A stretch of 7,327 nucleotides of DNA from CAYVBN01 sp964538565 (GTDB lineage: Bacteria; Pseudomonadota; Alphaproteobacteria; Rhizobiales; Xanthobacteraceae). The stretch is taken from NCBI GenBank assembly GCA_964538565.1, contig CAZIGW010000322.1:1-7327 (forward strand), given 5' to 3'. The notes under the pieces were generated by a model, which saw nothing but the letters and a program-made list of their open reading frames with translations, did not search any database and was not told the DNA's origin. This document shows positions 5,768 to 7,327 of this stretch, piece after piece; position 1 is the first letter of the stretch, and every line of letters starts with the position of its first letter. Made by a program: the position numbers and the translations under genes.

Positions 5768-5797
5768 CGTATATTTCTTGACTATACGTATTGTCGA
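5768..5797 (-). promoter_or_regulatory. Candidate distal promoter of the BTLCP gene, overlapping an inverted repeat
   Basis: On the - strand, TCGACA (5797-5792) is followed after 18 bases by TATACG (5773-5768). The -10-like hexamer is one arm of a perfect 6-base inverted repeat (5768-5773 with 5783-5788, 9-base centre). Start of transcription would be near 5761, at the edge of the adjacent inverted repeat. Confidence 0.3.
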
Positions 5798-5908
5798 AAA
5801 TTTTACCATCCGCCCGGCGGAAAACGTGCTGAAAAAGCCGAGAAGCGTACTGCGTCCCTGCGAGCCGGCGCGGTTGCGAAGGCGCGCTGGGGCCACCTCG
5901 GCACGGCG

Positions 5909-5925
5909 GACCGGCCGCGCCGGTC
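5909..5925. repeat. Hairpin just after the PilZ gene
   Basis: GACCGGC (5909-5915) and GCCGGTC (5919-5925) form a perfect 7-bp stem with a 3-base loop, 11 bases after the PilZ stop on the - strand. There is no T-run, so it could slow or stabilise the transcript end but is not a complete intrinsic terminator. Confidence 0.4.
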
Positions 5926-5936
5926 GAGCGGGAAGC

Positions 5937-6560
5937 TCAGGCCCCGCTGACGTTCTCTTCCAGGAAGTCGGGGTGCTGCAGGCGCGTGAACTCGACGGCG
6001 AAGCCGTCGTCGATGTGGCGCACCACGCGGGCGTGGGTCTTGCCGATGGTGACGAGCGAGCCGACCGCGGGGCGTGCGTCGGTCGCCAGCGCCGCGCCGG
6101 AGAGCGAGAGGTCGATGATGCGGCAGGTGAGGTTGACGCCGTTCGGCATCACAAGCCGCGTCATCGGGTTGCGCGGCGTGATGCGGCCGTGGCGGCGATC
6201 CTCCGGCAAATTGAGGATGTGCCGGTTGGCAAGCCAGGTGAGCTGCGCGGCGAGCTTGTCGCGCTTGCGCTGCGTCGCCGCGATCGTCATGGCGAAGCCG
6301 TTCTGGAACAGGCGTGCGATCTTGCCTTCGAGCCGGCCGACGTGATCGATATAGGCGACGACGCGTTCGCCCTCGCGTCCGGTCATCGGCGCGATGATGG
6401 CCATTCCGCCCGGCGACATGTTGACGACCTGGCAGGGAAATTCGCGTCGGTCCTGCAGCATGTAGCGCCCAAGCAGATTGACACGCACGCGCTGGAAGCG
6501 CCGGCGTTCGTCGCTCATGGGCAGGAGGCCCGGCTTCGCATTTGTCTCAAGCAAAGTCAT
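5937..6560 (-). CDS. Tandem PilZ domain protein, likely cyclic-di-GMP receptor
   Basis: The protein has 207 residues and no signal peptide or membrane segment. PilZ domains bind cyclic-di-GMP through an RxxxR motif and a (D/N)xSxxG motif. The N-terminal domain has Arg20-x3-Arg24 (in RRFQR) and Asn47-Met-Ser49-Pro-Gly-Gly52. A second, shorter domain has Arg126-x3-Arg130 and Asp150-Leu-Ser152-x-x-Gly155 (DLSLSGAA). Asn in place of the more common Asp in domain one is tolerated in the family but worth noting. The linker includes LTWLANRHILNLPEDRR (107-123), a stretch I recall as conserved in rhizobial homologues. The ATG at 6560 lacks a good ribosome binding site and overlaps a TGCCGCGGCA palindrome (6560-6569); ATG 6518 would remove 14 residues. 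It is downstream of the PAS_5 gene and upstream of the peptidase gene, all leftward. Confidence 0.88.
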   Translation of the reverse strand: MTLLETNAKPGLLPMSDERRRFQRVRVNLLGRYMLQDRREFPCQVVNMSPGGMAIIAPMTGREGERVVAYIDHVGRLEGKIARLFQNGFAMTIAATQRKRDKLAAQLTWLANRHILNLPEDRRHGRITPRNPMTRLVMPNGVNLTCRIIDLSLSGAALATDARPAVGSLVTIGKTHARVVRHIDDGFAVEFTRLQHPDFLEENVSGA

Positions 6561-6655
6561 GCCGCGGCACGTCTCTTGGTCGGCGTGCTCGACCCTAGGC
6601 GCACTGAGTTAAAGGTGCGTTAGTCATTTGCACGAAAGCGCGGGAGACCGCTGCG

Positions 6656-7246
6656 TCAGCCCGCGCGGCCGCCTTCGTGGACGACCAGGCCGTGCCGCAG
6701 CCGCACGGGATGTGTCGTTGCGGCAGGCGGCCGGCGAAAGGTCAGGGCCGCGGCGGGCGGCGGTCCGAGGTGGCGCCAGTGCCGCAGGACGAGCGCCGCG
6801 AGCGGCCTCTGGCCGAGCCAGTAAGGTGCGGCCATCGGGGCAAGCACACCGAGGTGGCGGCCCTCGCTCCAGCGCGACGGATGGATCGGCAGGAGCAGCA
6901 GCTCGAGGTCGACGGCGCCCGATTCCGACCGCCCGCTCACCGCGGCAACCGCCCCGACCGTCTCCTCGCTCGCGATGGCGAGCAGGGCCAGGGCCTGGGC
7001 GCGGCTGCCGTCGTCCCACAGGTCCGCGAAGGACGCCCCCCTGAGCTCGCGGCAGAACAGCGCACACACGCGGGTGCCGGCCAGCCGGAACGCATGTTCG
7101 CCCGGCGGATCGAGCGCCAGCATGAAGGTATCGGCGAGGGCGCGGCGAATGGCGCCGGGTTCGATATCGGAGCTCTCCGGCGCTGGCCTGCCGCCGCGCC
7201 GCTCGTTCCAATGGCCGAACACCTCGACGGTCGAGGCGTGCTTCAT
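6656..7246 (-). CDS. PAS domain protein of the PAS_5 type (Pfam PF07310)
   Basis: From ATG 7246, preceded by AGGGA with 5-base spacing, the protein has 196 residues. An in-frame ATG at 7264 is a weaker alternative. The sequence fits the PAS_5 pattern: an early VFGHWNERRGGRPAPE segment (about 8-23), PGAIRRALADTFML (30-43), then FRLAGTRVCALFCRELRGASFADLW (53-77), which is the family's most recognisable block. A long hydrophobic LELLLLPI strand and a Trp-rich PSRW segment follow. There is no output domain, so it may act by protein contact or small-molecule binding; the ligand is unknown. The two cysteines in CALFC are notable but not diagnostic. No signal peptide is seen. The C-terminus is Pro/Ala/Arg-rich and looks disordered. 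It lies 95 bases upstream of the PilZ gene on the same strand. Confidence 0.8.
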   Translation of the reverse strand: MKHASTVEVFGHWNERRGGRPAPESSDIEPGAIRRALADTFMLALDPPGEHAFRLAGTRVCALFCRELRGASFADLWDDGSRAQALALLAIASEETVGAVAAVSGRSESGAVDLELLLLPIHPSRWSEGRHLGVLAPMAAPYWLGQRPLAALVLRHWRHLGPPPAAALTFRRPPAATTHPVRLRHGLVVHEGGRAG

Positions 7247-7285
7247 GGACGTCCCTGTCCCCATCCGACGCCGCCGGCCCGTTTC

Positions 7286-7305
7286 CGGCGCCCGTCGGGG
7301 CGCCG
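7286..7305. repeat. Perfect GC-rich hairpin upstream of the PAS_5 gene
   Basis: CGGCGCCC (7286-7293) and GGGCGCCG (7298-7305) form an 8-bp stem with a GTCG loop, about 40 bases upstream of the PAS_5 start. No T-run is present on either side. It may belong to the end of a gene outside the window or to the PAS_5 leader. Confidence 0.4.
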
Positions 7306-7327
7306 TGTCGAGGTTCTGTGCGGCGAG

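Larger units (their letters stand above)
5627..5936 (-). promoter_or_regulatory. 310-base leader and regulatory region of the BTLCP gene, no coding gene seen
   Basis: The stretch from about 5650 to 5830 is clearly AT-richer than the rest of the window. It holds two candidate promoters, two inverted repeats, a direct repeat and the ribosome-binding-site hairpin listed separately. Short open frames occur on both strands (for example 71 codons at 5681-5896 on the - strand), but they lack a ribosome binding site and a coding composition, so I do not call a gene. Confidence 0.6.

Noticed and set aside
5778..5806. TTGACT followed by an AT-rich stretch on the + strand, a possible rightward promoter
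   Set aside because: The -10 region is poor (TTTTAC at 17-base spacing) and there is no rightward gene to serve.
5681..5896. Small 71-codon frame on the - strand in the peptidase leader
   Set aside because: There is no ribosome binding site, no recognisable domain, and it covers both candidate promoters and the inverted repeats.
6600..6619. CGCAC/GTGCG inverted repeat upstream of the PilZ gene
   Set aside because: The arms are only five bases with a 10-base gap, expected often in this composition, and no promoter hexamers fit around it.
5778..6623. Open frame of 281 codons on the + strand
   Set aside because: It is antisense to the PilZ gene, which has clear domain motifs; the Ala/Arg/Asp-rich product is a GC artefact.

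Overview
The window is very GC-rich, with G or C at most third codon positions. Its gene content points to an alphaproteobacterium of the Hyphomicrobiales (Rhizobiales), probably near the Bradyrhizobiaceae/Xanthobacteraceae: a serine acetyltransferase followed by a DUF3126 protein, a periplasmic BTLCP cysteine peptidase, a tandem PilZ protein and a PAS_5-type protein. The placement rests on recalled family distributions, not on a search. I see no tRNA, rRNA, CRISPR, insertion sequence or phage gene; it looks like ordinary chromosome.

Left part (1-2912, + strand): the 3' end of a membrane protein gene of unknown function, an alpha/beta hydrolase, then cysE and a DUF3126 gene. The main anomaly is here: cysE is otherwise full length (274 codons) but carries one in-frame TAA at codon 76. 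The reading frame and catalytic residues continue intact beyond it. An imperfect palindrome resembling a dispersed rhizobial repeat lies between cysE and the DUF3126 gene.

Middle (2981-4778): a single-pass membrane protein of unknown function on the - strand diverges from a small three-helix membrane protein on the + strand. Their shared upstream region holds a near-consensus CtrA-like box. The small membrane protein is followed, 62 bases on, by a gamma-class carbonic anhydrase family gene with all metal ligands present.

Convergent gap (4779-4960): it holds a perfect 13-base tandem duplication, a textbook intrinsic terminator for the leftward peptidase gene, and four runs of four G with 1-2 base loops, a strong G-quadruplex candidate.

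Right part (4961-7246, all - strand): in transcription order, a PAS_5-like protein, a tandem PilZ protein and an exported BTLCP cysteine peptidase (the family of LapG). The 310-base leader before the peptidase gene holds two candidate promoters, an inverted repeat with an 8-base direct repeat at 10-base spacing, and a perfect 8-bp hairpin whose 3' arm contains part of the Shine-Dalgarno sequence. The neighbourhood suggests, but does not prove, cyclic-di-GMP-linked envelope or surface control, with extra translational control of the peptidase.
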